NCBI GenBank assembly: GCA_032164245.1
Contig: JAVMKO010000003.1
Coordinates: 93,247,890 to 93,311,889 of the forward strand
Reading direction: 5' to 3'
DNA: 64,000 bases
Origin: Sternotherus odoratus
Taxonomy: Eukaryota > Chordata > Testudines > Kinosternidae
This document shows, piece by piece, positions 23,491-36,267 of this stretch. The notes under the pieces were generated by a model. It did not search any database. It was given only the letters and a program-made list of their open reading frames with translations, and was not told the origin of the DNA. Both the position numbers and the translations under genes were made by a program. Each line of letters starts with the position of its first letter. Position 1 is the first letter of the stretch.

Positions 23491-23574
23491 AGAGAATCAT
23501 AGACTATCAGGGCTGGTAGGGACCTCAGGAGGTCATCTAGTCCAACCCCCTGCTCAAAGCAGGACCTAATCCCC
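23491..23574 (-). mobile_element. CR1 3' terminal fragment
   Basis: AGAGAATCATAGACTATCAG, GGACCTCAGGAGGTCATCTA and CAACCCCCTGCTCAAAGCAG are the minus-strand end of a CR1 element, severely 5'-truncated. Confidence 0.88.
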
Positions 23575-23993
23575 TGTGTTGTTTTTGATTTAATGACAAT
23601 CCATATTTATTACCTCTGTTGATCTCCAGTAGGCTGGCTATTGCTGCAGCAGTACTCTGTACAAAAACTATCCAGCTGTAAAACTGATGAATGTTAAGTA
23701 AAAACAAAATGTAGGTCTTTTGGGTTACTTAGATTCCATACATATATTTGCCAGCTGTGGACTGCCGATATTTTGAGAAGGGAACCAGCAAACCATTTCC
23801 TCCTTAGTCTCTGATATCGTCCCTGTAACTGAAATAATAATTCATAATGATTTATGAGATAAAGAATTTTAAATTATTTCCCTGAGCTGGATAGCTCCTA
23901 AATAAATTTGAAGTAATTATTTATAGAACATGTTCAGAAAGTTCTTGTTATCTCCTCTTGAATAAAATCTAGCATACATTAAACAGTTATCAT

Positions 23994-24098
23994 GGTCTGT
24001 GCAAGTCTGGGTGATATTCTATTGCCCATGTTATACAAGGATGTCAGGTTGGATGATCTAATGGTCCCTTCTGGTCTTGAAATATATAAATATATGAA
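23994..24098 (+). mobile_element. CR1-type 3' tail fragment
   Basis: GGTCTGTGCAAGTCTGG and GGTTGGATGATCTAATGGTC followed by CCTTCTGGTCTTGAAATATA are the plus-strand CR1 3' terminal region, ending in a short AT-rich tail. Confidence 0.72.
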
Positions 24099-25824
24099 TT
24101 AGTGACACTACAAAAATCCCAGAATATAATATTGCCATTAAATTCTTGCCTTCCCATTATGCTGCAAATGAAAATAGGTTTGTATCCACAATGACTGGGC
24201 CTTATATATCTCCAACTCCCTTCTATATTTCCATTTCCTTCTCAATTGGCTTGATTTCCCACTGATTTTTTTATTTACATTCCAACTTTCAAATATGAAT
24301 TAGGGATTAGAGAACTTTCATGGTTCCTGGAAATGATCTTTTTGTGGAATAAAGAGGTACCTTCATTTGTAAGAAACAGCTGATTCATGAACAATTAATT
24401 GTTGGCATTCTACATAGAAATTGAAAGCTATTACTTGAATTATATTAAAATTATAAAGTAGAGGAAATGTAGGACTAGTCTGTGAAATTTTGGTCTCATT
24501 GAATTCAGTGACAAATCCTATTGATTTCATTGGGGCCAGGATTTTCACCCACTGTTTAAAAAATGAAAATATTCAAAACCATCTTCCTATTATCTCTTTG
24601 AATCCAACCTACAGTGTATGAAATTACATTATTTTTTGTACCACTGCAATCTTCTAGAAGGCTAATTTCATTTTTCTTTATGATACTTTTGCCCAACTTT
24701 TTGTGGTATAATTATTTACCTCTTTTGAGGAAAATAATTTGTCATTCATGTCAAGAAATAAATATGGAGCAATTTACAGATCTCTCTGGGAAGATCAAAG
24801 CAGCTCGATAACACAATGAGATTAGAGAGATAACATGAAGATCAGTTATTCAGTATACAAGAAAGAGAGGTGTCTAATTACACTGCAAATTCTTAGTATT
24901 GTGGCCACTTCTATATGTAAGAAGTAAAGCTATGTACTAGGCCACGTGATTTAAGTCAAGTGAAGCTTTTTTGTGAGCTAATTGCTCTAATGAGCATGTA
25001 ATTTCATTCTCAGTTCCATCTATCTAAGAAAGGGCAAGAGGATGATTAATTATATATTGTCTAGAAGAGAAATTATGTTAAATCACAAAATTCTGTGATG
25101 TTTTTGCCACTCAACTTGGAGGCACATAAGAGGGATGATGTGCCTATTCAGGATAGTGCTTTAAGATCATCCCTACTTAATTGCTGTTCTAGGCTCCCTG
25201 ACTGATTAATTTCACCCTTTCCAATGTGCCTGGTACCTATTAACTTGCAAAGGCAGGTACTGTCTGACCTTGCATGAGCTACAGCTTGATTTCCTGAAGT
25301 GTGCCAAAAAGTTTGGAGAAACTGGCCAGAATATGTTGTATCTCACAAAGTTGTAAACAGAAGTGAATGAATTTTTCTGGTGGTCATTTAGCTTTCCAAC
25401 ATATATGTTATAGTGGTTTATGGTGTAGTAAAGAGTCTGACCTCAAGACAGCCTAGCTGAAGTTTATCATAAGTAATTCACAGCATAGAACAGGCACTAC
25501 TGGTCTTCAGTAGCTTTTAAAACTAACTGATGCAAAAAACTCAAAGGAACACATTCATCACTTAGGTTTTTCCAGGCAGGAGGCTCCAAATGCCATATAT
25601 CTTCCAGAGACAGGGCACAGTGATACACGTGCATCTGATCTGATTCATTGCATCCTCTGCATGGTCTCTGACAGAAAAATATTTATTCATCTCTGGCTGT
25701 AAAATCAATTGCTTCCACTAGCAGAACTCCCAGAAGGTTGCTTGCCCTCCCTGTGGACAGAAGGAATCTGCTAGGGATGTATCTGGCCAAAGATCCTTAA
25801 GAAGAGATGTAGTGACTGGACTAG
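24099..25824. other. AT-rich, nothing recognised
   Basis: Short open frames only, with no recognisable motif or repeat. Confidence 0.4.
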
Positions 25825-26311
25825 TAGAGTTCCTCAAGAATCAGGCTTGGGACCAATCTTATTTAATATTTACATTAATGACCTTGGCGGAAAAAGTATG
25901 AGCATGCTAATGAAATCTGTTGATGACACAATATTGGGAAGCATCACCAACAGAATATTATGAATATCAGAATATTATGCAGGAAGAACTGATTTACCTT
26001 GAGACCTTGAGTAATAGAAATAGGATGAAATTTAATAGTACAAAGTGCAAGGTCATGCACTTGGAACAAGAACAAAAACAAATCGTTATAAACTGGACAT
26101 GAGTAAACTTAGGCTGGAAATTAAAAGAAGGTTTCTAACCACCAGAGGAGTGAAGTTGTGGAACTGCCTATTAATCGGAGTTGTGGGGAAAAGAAACCTA
26201 ACTATGGAGCTTCAGATATTTATGAATGGGATTGTATGAGGTTGTTGCCTGTAACAGAAGGGGACTGTATTTGATGACCCAGGAGGTCCCGTTCAGTTCT
26301 ATGTTCTTATA
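25825..26311 (+). mobile_element. CR1 LINE fragment with internal deletion
   Basis: The first part encodes decayed RT sequence: AATCTTATTTAATATTTACA with ATTAATGACCTTGG (the GPVLFNIFIND-like block), the GTTGATGACACA stretch at the FADD position (here VDDT-like), and a frame with MKFNSTKCKVMHLE at about 26025-26066. At about 26095 it jumps to the end of ORF2 and the 3' UTR (AGGCTGGAAATTAAAAGAAG, GAGTGAAGTTGTGGAACTGC) and ends GTTCAGTTCTATGTTCTTAT. A few hundred bases of the standard element are missing between the two parts. Confidence 0.85.
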
Positions 26312-26462
26312 TTCTTTGGACCTAAAGGGCCCAATGGAGGTTTAATTACACCCATGTAATTCCACTGAAGGAGTTTCTCAAGGATAACTGAAGGTAGAAT
26401 TTAGCTCTATGTGTCTTTACAGTGCCAGCTGCTAGATGCACATTACCAGGTAAAGATATACT

Positions 26463-26711
26463 TAGAATCATAGGACTGGAAGGGACCTTGAGAGGTCATC
26501 TGATCCTGTCCCCTGCACTCAAGGCAGGGATAAGTATTATAAAGACCATTCCTGACAGGTTTGGTCTAACCTGCTCTTAACAATTTCCAGTGAAGAGATT
26601 TCACAACCTTCCTAGGCAATTTATGCCGGTGCTTAACCACCCTGACAGTTAGGAAGTTTTTCCCAGTGTCCAACCTAAACTGCCCTTGCTGGAATTTAAA
26701 CCCATTAGCTT
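26463..26711 (-). mobile_element. CR1 3' UTR fragment
   Basis: TTAGAATCATAGGACTGGAA, GGGACCTTGAGAGGTCATCT and CCACCCTGACAGTTAGGAAG match the same minus-strand CR1 3' region as 9239-9314 plus 9643-9880 in this window, here without the TIR insertion. Confidence 0.9.
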
Positions 26712-27187
26712 ACACTGGATCTTTTCAAACGCTCACCCCATTGGATGGGATGGGGCTTTGGTGGAGCTGGAAGTAGTGTAGACACCCCTTGCAGGCTGAA
26801 GGGGGCCTTTGCTAGAAGCAGCATTTCTCAGCCACCCAATCTGCCTGCTTTCTCATGTGTCTAAGTTGTTCACCAAAATAATAACAAATTGACTGTCGCA
26901 AAATCTGGATGAACAGCAACCTAGAGAGCAGGTCGGTTTTCGAAGGAATTACAGCATGGTGGACCACATCTTCACAGTCTAAACTAGAGCATTCAAGGGA
27001 ATACAAGTTCCCTTTGTGCATTGCCTTTGTTGACTATGAGAAAGCGTAGATGGATTGGTGCATAGAAGCAGAGAAAGAGGGGGAAAAGTGCCTATATACC
27101 AGCATGATCTGAGTTGCAGGAATTAGTGAGGGAAAAGATCTACTAACTAGATAATCCATTCTAGTCCATTACCCTGATAGGTGATGG
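26712..27187. other. Nothing recognised
   Basis: No supported gene or repeat is visible. Confidence 0.4.
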
Positions 27188-27192
27188 GCATA

Positions 27193-28022
27193 TGTCATAA
27201 GTGTGGAGTGTGCCTTGCCTGGGTGGGGCTATGTTATCTGAGACAAGTAACATAAGAGTTTCCCTGCCATGAGGGTGGGAGGAGTTTTTCAGTTCAGTTC
27301 ATTTCTGGCTTGCCATGGAGCTTGGCAAGTGTCCTTGACCATCTTTGGCTATAAAGATGGTTCTATTTTCTTCTTATATTTCTGATTAGCTGTACTGTGA
27401 GTATAATCATTTAATTCTATTAAGCCTGTGCCTATCTGAGGTGTCTCTTTCCATTTTAGAAGGGAGGTAGAGAACCCCAGATTGTGAAGTGTACTGTATC
27501 TCTGTTTTAATCTTTTTCTTTATTAAATCTTGTTAGTTATAAAACGTGTGGTTTATTTCCCTTAGGTCTTCCTTTGCTTCCAGGTTGGGAAGAGAGGGGG
27601 ATAAGGAGGGGGGTAGGTAAGAATCAGCTCAGGATATAAGCTGAGAAACGGTGCCTGACTCTTCAACTAGAAGGAGGTGGGGGGGGAGGCGAATAGCCCC
27701 CAGGTGTCTGGCTCTGGCTCCCAGAGAGGGGGGACAGGGTGCAGGGGGGAGGAAAAGCAGCCTCCAGGTGTCTGACTTTGGCTTCCAGGGAGGAAGACAG
27801 AGTTAGGGTTTTTGGGAGTCTGAGTACCCCGATCCAGGCTTTGGATATCTACTCAGATGGTGGCAGCCGGGGGTCCCCCAGTTCTCAGCTGGTAAAGTGT
27901 GGGAGCCTGGGGGGGTGTAAAACTTAATTTGGCTGGGAAACAGCTTGGTTGAGTGGTTTGGCTACTGAAGAGTCCCAGCTTTCGTACTCGAGAGCACAGG
28001 GCTGGGGTAACAGACTCTTACA
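27193..28022 (+). mobile_element. Solo LTR of an endogenous retrovirus-like element (830 bp)
   Basis: It starts TGTCATAAG and ends GACTCTTACA, with a perfect 5-bp target duplication GCATA on both sides (27188-27192 and 28023-28027). Inside, TATAAAG (27350-27356) is followed by ATTAAA (27532-27537), a common variant polyadenylation signal. The downstream (U5-like) part is long and G-rich, with repeated GGTGTCTGACT/GGCTC blocks and the motif TGGTGGCAGC at 27858-27867. No retroviral coding sequence adjoins it. The 5-bp duplication fits several retrovirus-like groups, so I leave the class open. Confidence 0.85.
27350..27356 (+). promoter_or_regulatory. LTR TATA box within a small hairpin
   Basis: TATAAAG lies 157 bp into the LTR and overlaps an inverted repeat (CCATCTTT ... 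AAAGATGG). Confidence 0.55.
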
Positions 28023-28027
28023 GCATA

Positions 28028-29084
28028 TTACAGATGTTTATCACATTTTGTTTTGTTCTCTGTATTAGTTACTCTGTATGATGACATACTGCCAAGATTA
28101 AAGGCCTGATTTTGAAAGGTACAACCATCTCTATTCTGATTGAGTGTTTATTTTAATACATCATACAAGTTGTACCATTTTTGGTGAATTGCATATTTTG
28201 TGGTATTCAAACAGCAATAAGTACTGGTTCAACACTATCTTTCTGATTTGGGAACTGACCAATATCAGTGATACTAGTTGACTAATCTGACTAAAATATT
28301 TTTGGTATCTGGCCAGCTGTAATCAGAAAGATTAAAAATATATTTAATTATTGATTATTGCTGGATCTGTGGATTTGCTGTAACTAAATTAGCTATGGCA
28401 ATTTGGCTTCAAGAATGTAAATACAGACAGTTAGTAACTGGAGATTCTTGGATATTAACCATTGTGGATATACAGACAACTCTTCACTATAAAATATCAG
28501 ATAACACAAATAGCCTGCTCTACTTTCAGGCTTCTATTTAAGTGGTTCCAGAGTAGACAATAGTTATATCTGACTTAACTCACCATTCAAATTAAGCATT
28601 ATGTAAACATGATTTACAAACTGGCCACAATAAAAAATATTAAAATAATCATCCGCTCAAAACAAACGCTAGGTGGTTTAATATTGCTTCACTTTACCTT
28701 TCCCTCTGTAACGAAGGCAAGTTAAGAACCCCATGATTTTGAGCAAGTTGGTGTACTTGTAGCTTTATCCCCAATCCGAGAGAGACTCTCACACATTCTG
28801 TTCTATATAGATTCTTATACCACATTCATTGCTGTGGTAGCTAGGCACCTCATGAGCATAAGTAGTTCCAGAATCGGGGATTTAGTCTGCCTATGCAGGT
28901 TACAAAAAGTAGAAGAAATTTCTTCTTTTACATGGAGATTCATGAATTCTCATTAACTAGCCATTTCACCTGATATTAGATGATATTTTTCACCATTGTT
29001 CAAATGGTAAAACCACATCTGCAAAACCAATTTCTGCAAAACGAGCATATCCATAAGACAAACGTATTTAACAAGCAATGAATG
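28028..29084. other. AT-rich, nothing recognised
   Basis: No supported gene or repeat is visible. Confidence 0.4.
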
Positions 29085-29574
29085 TTGTTGTGCATTGGGT
29101 GGTGCATTGCTAAAACAGCTGTGAGAAACAATTAACAAGTCCCCAGCTTAAAAGAAAGGTATACGTCACTGAGCCTGTCCTGGAATTTGAACTGTATGGG
29201 CAGAGGGCTTTGGCTGGGCATTGTTTTAGGTAAAGTGTGTGTATATATGAGAATCAGGACACAACACACAAAAAAGAGACAAGAGACAGATGCAGCCTGG
29301 ACAAGCATGGTGCACATACCTGGGACAAGCCTACAGGGGGAGGGAGGGACGGGTTTCTGAGTCTGGTGCTGAGGAAAGAGGTGCTGTAAGAAAAGCAACT
29401 ATCTCCTATCGTTTGGTTCCTCTTGTGGTTTGTTTTTTTTTTGGGGGGGGGGGGAGGACTTTGTATGTTCCTTGTAAATAAACAAGATTGCACCGAAGAA
29501 TATTCCTGACTCCATCATCAACTTCCTGACTGGATCACCCTGGAATTGGTTAACTGCTCAAGTCAAAAGGGGTA
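29085..29574 (+). mobile_element. Probable LTR-type element
   Basis: A TATATA-containing segment (about 29241-29248) is followed by AATAAA (29477-29482) and a short U5-like sequence ending GGGGTAACA near 29574. The left edge may be TGTTGTGCATTGGG near 29085. A clean target duplication is not visible, so the ends are approximate. The sequence includes a T10G12 tract at 29433-29454. Confidence 0.45.
29433..29454. repeat. T10-G12 homopolymer junction
   Basis: Ten T are followed directly by twelve G. Such tracts are prone to length change and to assembly error. Confidence 0.9.
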
Positions 29575-30804
29575 ACAATATAAACAAATTTAGATTGTTT
29601 TTATAGTTACACTTTCCTGTTGGCTATTTGGACACTGTCTGAGTGACCCTGTCAAAGATAGATAGACTTTATCAGCGGGCAGGCAGTATAACAATGAGCC
29701 CATTCCTCTGGAGAGAAATGTAGCTCTCCAGGTGAAGGACTCATTCTAATAGGTTATTGACTATTTATTGATATCATCCATTATTTGTACAGCACCCACA
29801 GCAACTGAATCCCCAAACCTGAGTGGAGCTTTGGGATATTACAAAACAAATGATTACTATCCATAGTGATTATTATTTCTCAACATTTCTGATCTATTCA
29901 CGTATTTTCCCTTAATTGATTGGAACAGCCTCTGACTCCACACGTCTTTCCCTTTGTGCCCATTTCTTCTATAAAGTCTTCAGCCACAATGCCAACGTGT
30001 CACTTGATGCCTGCCTTTATGCTACAGGAGAATGTGTGTGTATATGTCCGCAGCATTAACGTACAGCACATCCCCCATATACAGATAGTATTGACTAGAG
30101 TGTAGTTGTCCACAGGTGCAGATTATGTAAGTGCTAGGAAGACCGAGAGCCCAGAGGTCTGAAGGGACATCTGCTACCATGGCCTCTTTCTGCAAATATG
30201 ATTCCATCACCCACATTGCAACATGAAACTCTAAACCTAATAATTCACCAGTGACAAGCTTTGAATTCAATTATCCTTTAGCATCTTAAATAGTCAATAA
30301 GCTATTAGAAGGGCTCTAGAAAGATTAATTCCAGAGTCTAGTGTTAAATGTTAACTCTAAATTCATCGATGTTTCAGTTTAGCATCTATAGTCTCATTTT
30401 CAACTTCTTTTAGACTGTGCTGTGTTGAAGATTGTTAACAACAGAGAAGAACTGGTGCTGAAAGTATACCCACTCCCTAAATATACCGATTGCCAAAATG
30501 CACCTGGGGAATCAGGCAACACATCTAGCCTAGGAATAGAGAAACTCAGGACCCTTGTTGGAATAATCCTATTGTAAAAGTTCCATACAGACTTGATGTG
30601 TAAGTGATCAAAACTCAATCCTTGGTCCAAATGTAATGCAGAACCCCCAAAACCTTTTTAGGAATAGGCGAAAGCATTATCAGCGGTTTCTACCCCCTTT
30701 AAATGTTTTTGGTTTTGTGTTATGCCCAGCCAGGCTGAAATCAGGAAACATTGGTACCAATAAACTCTGTGCTACATGTAATATAATCACATCCCTGTGT
30801 GATA
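29575..30804. other. Nothing recognised
   Basis: No supported gene. TTATTTGTACAGCACCCACA near 29780 weakly resembles the old repeat end at 21125. Confidence 0.4.
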
Positions 30805-30960
30805 GATAAGAATTTGCTGATATACAGATAGGGAAACTGAGACACAGGGGCTAAGTGACTTCTCAGGGTCACAGCTAATCTACAGCAAGGCAGGGGAAAT
30901 ACCCTATATCCTGACTCTCAATCCCATGCCTAAAATTCCTAAATCAAAGTCCTAAACCAC
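30805..30960 (+). repeat. MIR-like SINE
   Basis: ACAGATAGGGAAACTGAGAC, GGGGCTAAGTGACTTCTCAG with GGTCACAGCTAAT, then a CTGACTCTCAATCCCATGCC block: the consecutive landmarks of a MIR element in plus orientation. Confidence 0.8.
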
Positions 30961-31100
30961 TCTTCCTCAAACAAAACCTGTTGTCATGAGATTTTCAATC
31001 TAAAGAGATTTGGATAAGCATTTGATTCTTAAGTTTGCCCCCCACTAACAAAAATGTGATTTCTTACAAGCACTTTGTGCAATAAAAAATCATGATGTGA

Positions 31101-31238
31101 GGACTTCAGTAGCTCAGACATAGGTTAGGGGTTTATTACAGGAGTGGGTGGGTGAGATTCTGTGGCCTCCATTGCGTAGGAGGTCAGACTAGACGATCAT
31201 AATGTTTCCTTCTAACCTTAAAGTCTATGAGTCTATAA
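31101..31238 (+). mobile_element. CR1-type 3' end fragment
   Basis: GACTTCAGTAGCTCAGACAT, GGTGAGATTCTGTGGCCTCC, AGGAGGTCAGACTAGACGAT and CCTTAAAGTCTATGAGTCTA form a familiar LINE/SINE 3' end in turtle DNA. Confidence 0.75.
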
Positions 31239-33825
31239 AAAGCCCTTGAAAATTCAGTGAAAACTCAAGAGAATTTTTTTTAAAATATCTTAACTCTATA
31301 ACTTGTCTGTAAGTAACAAGTCACCGAGACACAAGAATATATAGATCTGTAACACTGAGCTACAGAAGCCAGAAAGAATATGAAAGGGGAAAAGCACTAT
31401 TGATCAGCCCTGTTTACTTATTAGGAAGATAAAAGTGGTCTTAACATGCAAGCTATAAGCACTTTAGTTTGTGGCTCTCTCTCCCTTTTCCTACAGCTAT
31501 CTTACATGAAAGTTTAACAGAAATAAATCTAGTAGCATTTTCCTAGGTTTTCATCTCTAATCAACAAAGTACTCTTACTCTATCCCATTCCCAAAGGAAA
31601 CATCCTCTTTTGGCACACTCTCTTTTAATGTAGCTCAGAACACTCACAGGCCAATTGACAGCTGAAGATAATTAACCCTCCATTATCACCTGTTACCTTT
31701 TCACCTGTTCTATTTGCAAACACTTGGAGTAAGCTGTCTTTCAGATTTGGCCATATCTACACTTGTGCTTGTAACCCCTTGGTAGATGGGGTGCCAGCAT
31801 TATGTTTTCATTATATTACATTTGATTTTATACATTTGGCTTCCTAAGTGTTTTGACTAGAGGTAGGAGAGATATTATGTGAATAATATGTCATTATTGG
31901 TTTGTTCTGATGTGTCCTCCATGGGAGGAGGTAAGGAAGCAGCAAATTCCTTAAGAGCATTTCTCCTTCACCTGCCAACTCTCAGGCTATGTTTCACTGG
32001 TCTTTGGCCAGCACTGAAAAATGATATTCCTTGCAATACATTCACAGTATTCCACAGCAAATGTTTTATCTGTCTGGATCTCTAATGGAACAATTGCTAA
32101 ACCATTATTTGTGCTTATGTATATAGATGAACTGGTCTTGGTACAGGTTACCTGAAAAGTCTGAATTCCTGATATCCTAATATGAAGTGGTACTGGTTCT
32201 ACATTTCATATTTGTTTATTAGTAGCTTTAGAAAGATGTAGGTAAGCAAACAGCTCGAAAAAATGCTTTCTTCATTTTTCCATGTAGTCTCCAGCCTCTC
32301 TGTGAGTTAGTACTTTTGATCCATTTATTACAAAGCAGTTCATGTAGTAGAATAATTATTAGAGCTGATCTAAAAGTATGTTTTGGGAAAGAAATTAAAA
32401 CATTTTTGGGGTTTTTTTTCCAAATGTTTTTGATGAAAAAGAAACAGCAACTAAAACCAAAAGTATTAACTTTTCAGGGTTTTTTTTGGCACTTTCTATC
32501 CCTTTCCTTTTCCTACTTTGCCATGGACGAAATGGGGGAAAAGGGGAAGAAGGAGGGGAAAATCCAATAGTTCAAAACTTAACAAGTTTGGGGTTTTACT
32601 TTAAAAATTGAAACAACATATTAGGTTTTCTGATTATTGGTTTTTTTTTTTCTCATTTGTCAAGGAAATAACATTGTTAAAAATTTCATTCTTAAAAAAG
32701 TTTCGTTGTCTCAGAAAGTATTTTTGAATGAGAAGTTGTGAGTAGCTCTGCGTAGTATTGCTAACATTAGATGGGTGGAGAAATTGACTTTCTTAACACA
32801 GCAAGCCTGTGACAGAGCTTGAAGGAGAACTCACATCTCTTGCTAATAAGTGCTAGAACTGAACCATTGGACCACACTCCTTTCTGCTTACCATTGCTGC
32901 CAACGAACTATTATTGATAACCTTCATAATACAACCATTTGCTTGCCCATTTCCTCCTTTTCCATTCACACCAGTCAGCCAACTACAACAGTTTGCTTGG
33001 CTGGCTAATGTGAGATGAACTTTCACCCAAGCCAACCTGAAAGTGGCAGCTTGACAAACAGAGCTTGATCCAGCAATAGCTGATGATGACCACTTTAGCC
33101 TCTGTTGGTTTAAGCCAAAGGATGCATTTGTTCTATGAGGCAATCCAGCTGCCTGACAATTTTGATATATTGTGCATGACAAAGGAAAGCTGAAAAGCTG
33201 CTGCTCAGAAGGGTCAGATTTTGAGTCACTGCTAGAATTCCAGTTGCAGATGCCAGCCACTGAGATGGGAAGCCAGGCACACCATTGCAATCCTTGCACA
33301 ACCTCTATGCCACAGGTGAAGAAGAACCTGAGCCAGCCACGCAGACTAGAAACAAGGTGTGGCCAAACGAAAGGAGGGTGGTTTGCTACTAGGGCACCTG
33401 AAAGATGTGATGAGTCTCTGGGGCAGCCTCTGTTAGTGAGGCAGCTCTAGAGCTCTGACTTGACTGTTAAGATGCCCTCCTGTGTCATGAGCTTTGCAAA
33501 TTGCACCTTCTGCACCTGTGAGAATGACTGAAACTCAGAATCTTTCACTTCCAGGTCACAAGGATATTTAAAGGTGGCTTTGGTTTGTCCTGCCTGGTAC
33601 TTCCCCTAGTGGTCATTTTACCAGTTTCCTGAGTCAGGCCCAGAAGATGGAGAGAAATCGAGGGATCCTCAGATGGCACAGAACTATTGAACAGCCTCTA
33701 CACTCCCCACTCCCCACCCCCAACTGTTAGTGTGGGGAGCATGACAGCGGGCACAGCTGGGGCTGCCCTGTGCCATAGGGATCTCTGCTTGTTATAATGC
33801 TTCCTGGAGGTCATTAACAGGTGGC
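31239..33825. other. No recognised gene; one MIR-like fragment
   Basis: A MIR-like block lies at 32797-32888. A minus-strand open frame of 148 codons at 32853-33299 has no motif I recognise and partly overlaps this repeat, so I do not call it a gene. Confidence 0.4.
32797..32888 (+). repeat. MIR-like SINE fragment
   Basis: AACACAGCAAGCCTGTGACA with GAGCTTGAAGGAGAACTCAC and GGACCACACTCCTTTCTGCT follow the order of the MIR core and 3' part. Confidence 0.6.
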
Positions 33826-33861
33826 AAAGGTTAGAGCAATCCTCAGGCTGCTCTAACCTTT
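33826..33861. repeat. 13-bp inverted repeat in a dispersed motif
   Basis: The arms AAAGGTTAGAGCA (33826-33838) and TGCTCTAACCTTT (33849-33861) pair perfectly around a 10-nt loop. The CTGCTCTAAC core also occurs at 57131 and 60650, so this is probably part of an interspersed repeat. Confidence 0.85.
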
Positions 33862-36220
33862 ACAGGAGATTACTCTGGTGCAAAGTGATCCTTGGACAAG
33901 GACAGTGCAAAGGGCACCGTTGAGTTGTTTGCCAATCTGCAGCTGAGGATCTGCCCACTGAGTCAAATCGAGCATCCTAAGCATTGTATGTTTTCATCAG
34001 TTCACTGCTTGCGTGATTTCCAGCCCAACATCCACATTTTCCCGCTATATAATATGCATTTAAAACTATGTAGAGTGTAGATAACTGTGGGTTTTGATGT
34101 CTTTATACAAGTGTAACAAAGAAATGCTTACTGTTCTTTTTTTCTGCACACAGTAAGAACAGGATTTAAAAGCTGCTAATATAATATATTTGAATGCCCA
34201 ATTTCTATTAATTTTTAATGGAATTAGGCATCCAAATCCCATAAATGGCTTTAAAAATACCACTCTAAAAATCCTGTATAATGCACTAATCCATGTTGAT
34301 ATAGAATAGAATATGAGCCTTATTCTCCCCTGCCTTGCTCCTTATAAGGTCATTTACATCTGTACAATGTAATGGAAAAAGGCTAGCTTTCTAAATTGGA
34401 TAATATTTTACACCCACTTTTTTATAGCAAATGTAAACCAGATGCAGGACAGGAGAAACTCATTCCCTCGATTACCAAATATAGAATATGCCACATTTTA
34501 AAAACCAAAGTCTTTCAACATGTCTGAGTAACCACCATGCTGATGATAGCCACCCATGTGTCTTTGTGGCTAGCAGAAAGAATAAATCGGTAACAAAGCT
34601 GAACAGTTGAAGCTAGTGGTGGAGGACAAGGAGTGAAATAAGCTTTCTATGGTAGTTCATACTTTTAAATATAGGCATTTGAAAAATGGGGTTCCACATT
34701 AATGTATCTCAGCCTCTTTCATATCAAACCTATTCAGTTAAAGGGGAAAATATATCTGGGGCTTTTCCCCCTTAACTTCCAGCCCTGCAAACTCAGCCTG
34801 ATCTGAAAGTGAATAATAGTAATAATAGTTTTGCAGTCCAAATTATGCCCTCAGTGATACCTCAATAAATCCCTTTGTTTTCCATGGGTTTGCACAACTG
34901 TAACTGATCCGAATTCAATTTATAATGCACAAACTGGGACAGAATCCAGTTTATTTTCACTTTGGTGGTATGGTGGTTCTGAAGGGCTAACGGGTGTAAA
35001 CATTATTTTAGACACAAAGGGCAGCTATATTAAATAACAGAATGCCAACTTTATAGTAACTTTTCAGCACAGAAGTGCACTTTAAGGATTAATGTAGAAA
35101 ATTAACTATTCGTTTCCAATATACTGAATACATATGTTTCTTTCTTCCTATACTGATTACTGGTATGATAAAAAAATATGGATCTATCCTCCCCACAATA
35201 TGTATGTACTTTCAATTACCAGCAAATTACACATATTTAGGTGACAATTAACAGCAAGCAATTAACAGTAAACAATCTTAAAGCTGAAAGGCGAATGACT
35301 ACATATGTAAAATTTATGAGGCTGAGAGAGTAAGATTTGATTGTTATATTAATGACTAGATTAGGAGTCACATGCCAAGTAGAAAAGACAGCTCTTGTCT
35401 TGAGAATGAGATGGGATTTGAAGAGAAAAAGACAGAAACAATTGGGTGCAGTGAGACTGTTACAGATGTTGGCAGCCTACTGCGAAAATGAAAATGTCTA
35501 GAATTTCAGCAGTGTAAGGATCAGGGAGAAATTATATCAGATTGAAGAGAGGAGAAGGTTGCTGAAGGGTCTTGTAGAGCAGAAGGTAGATTCTGAAAGG
35601 GAGAAAAACCCAGTGAACGTCTGACTATGAGGTATGATGTGGACAAGAATGATCAGCAATATTGCATATTTGAGAAAAAGTGCATAAATGTTCATCTTCA
35701 GGGTCTTAATCCAAATCCCACTGAAGTCAATGGGTGCCTTTCCAATGATGGTGGTGAGACATGGATCACATCCCAGGGCAACAAGTTACTAATAAGTAAG
35801 TTTGCAGAACCATGCACTCCAGACAACTGGCATGAGGTCACTGAGCAATGGTCCCTTTAAGGACTGAAAATCCAGAGAAGGGATATTGAATTAGCCTTTC
35901 ACTGGATGTGCAGTATAACTGAATTATAGATTATATTTATGCGCTGTAGCCTGTGTGCTCTTCTGGGCCATACAGCTGATAAGGGGCAGGGTGTGGGATA
36001 AAAGAACTGAATTTATTAAAGTAACTTTAATTTAAATGAAAGATTAAATACAAGAAGAATTAAACAGACCAGGAAAATGTTATTTTAATTTAACTTGTTC
36101 TTCATCTGAAGCAAGAGATAAAACAAATATTAATTATGCATATAAAGAGCCATGTCCATTGGTTTAGTAATTTTAAAAAATGTCATGAATGTGGCTTTTT
36201 TCCACATTTAAAAATGTTTT
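33862..36220. other. AT-rich, nothing recognised
   Basis: No supported gene. The stretch from about 36000 onward is rich in TTAAT and ATTA motifs (see findings). Confidence 0.4.
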
Positions 36221-36267
36221 CTGTGCGCTATATTATTGCTATATTATTCATGGGTCACATTTAAAGT
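36221..36267 (+). repeat. 47-bp direct repeat, copy 1
   Basis: It begins CTGTGCGCTATATTATTGCT and ends CATTTAAAGT. It matches 36569-36615 at 46 of 47 positions (C to T at the sixth base). Confidence 0.95.

Noticed and set aside
32853..33299. Minus-strand 148-codon frame
   Set aside because: No recognisable motif, no start context or neighbouring exon, and it overlaps a MIR-like repeat.
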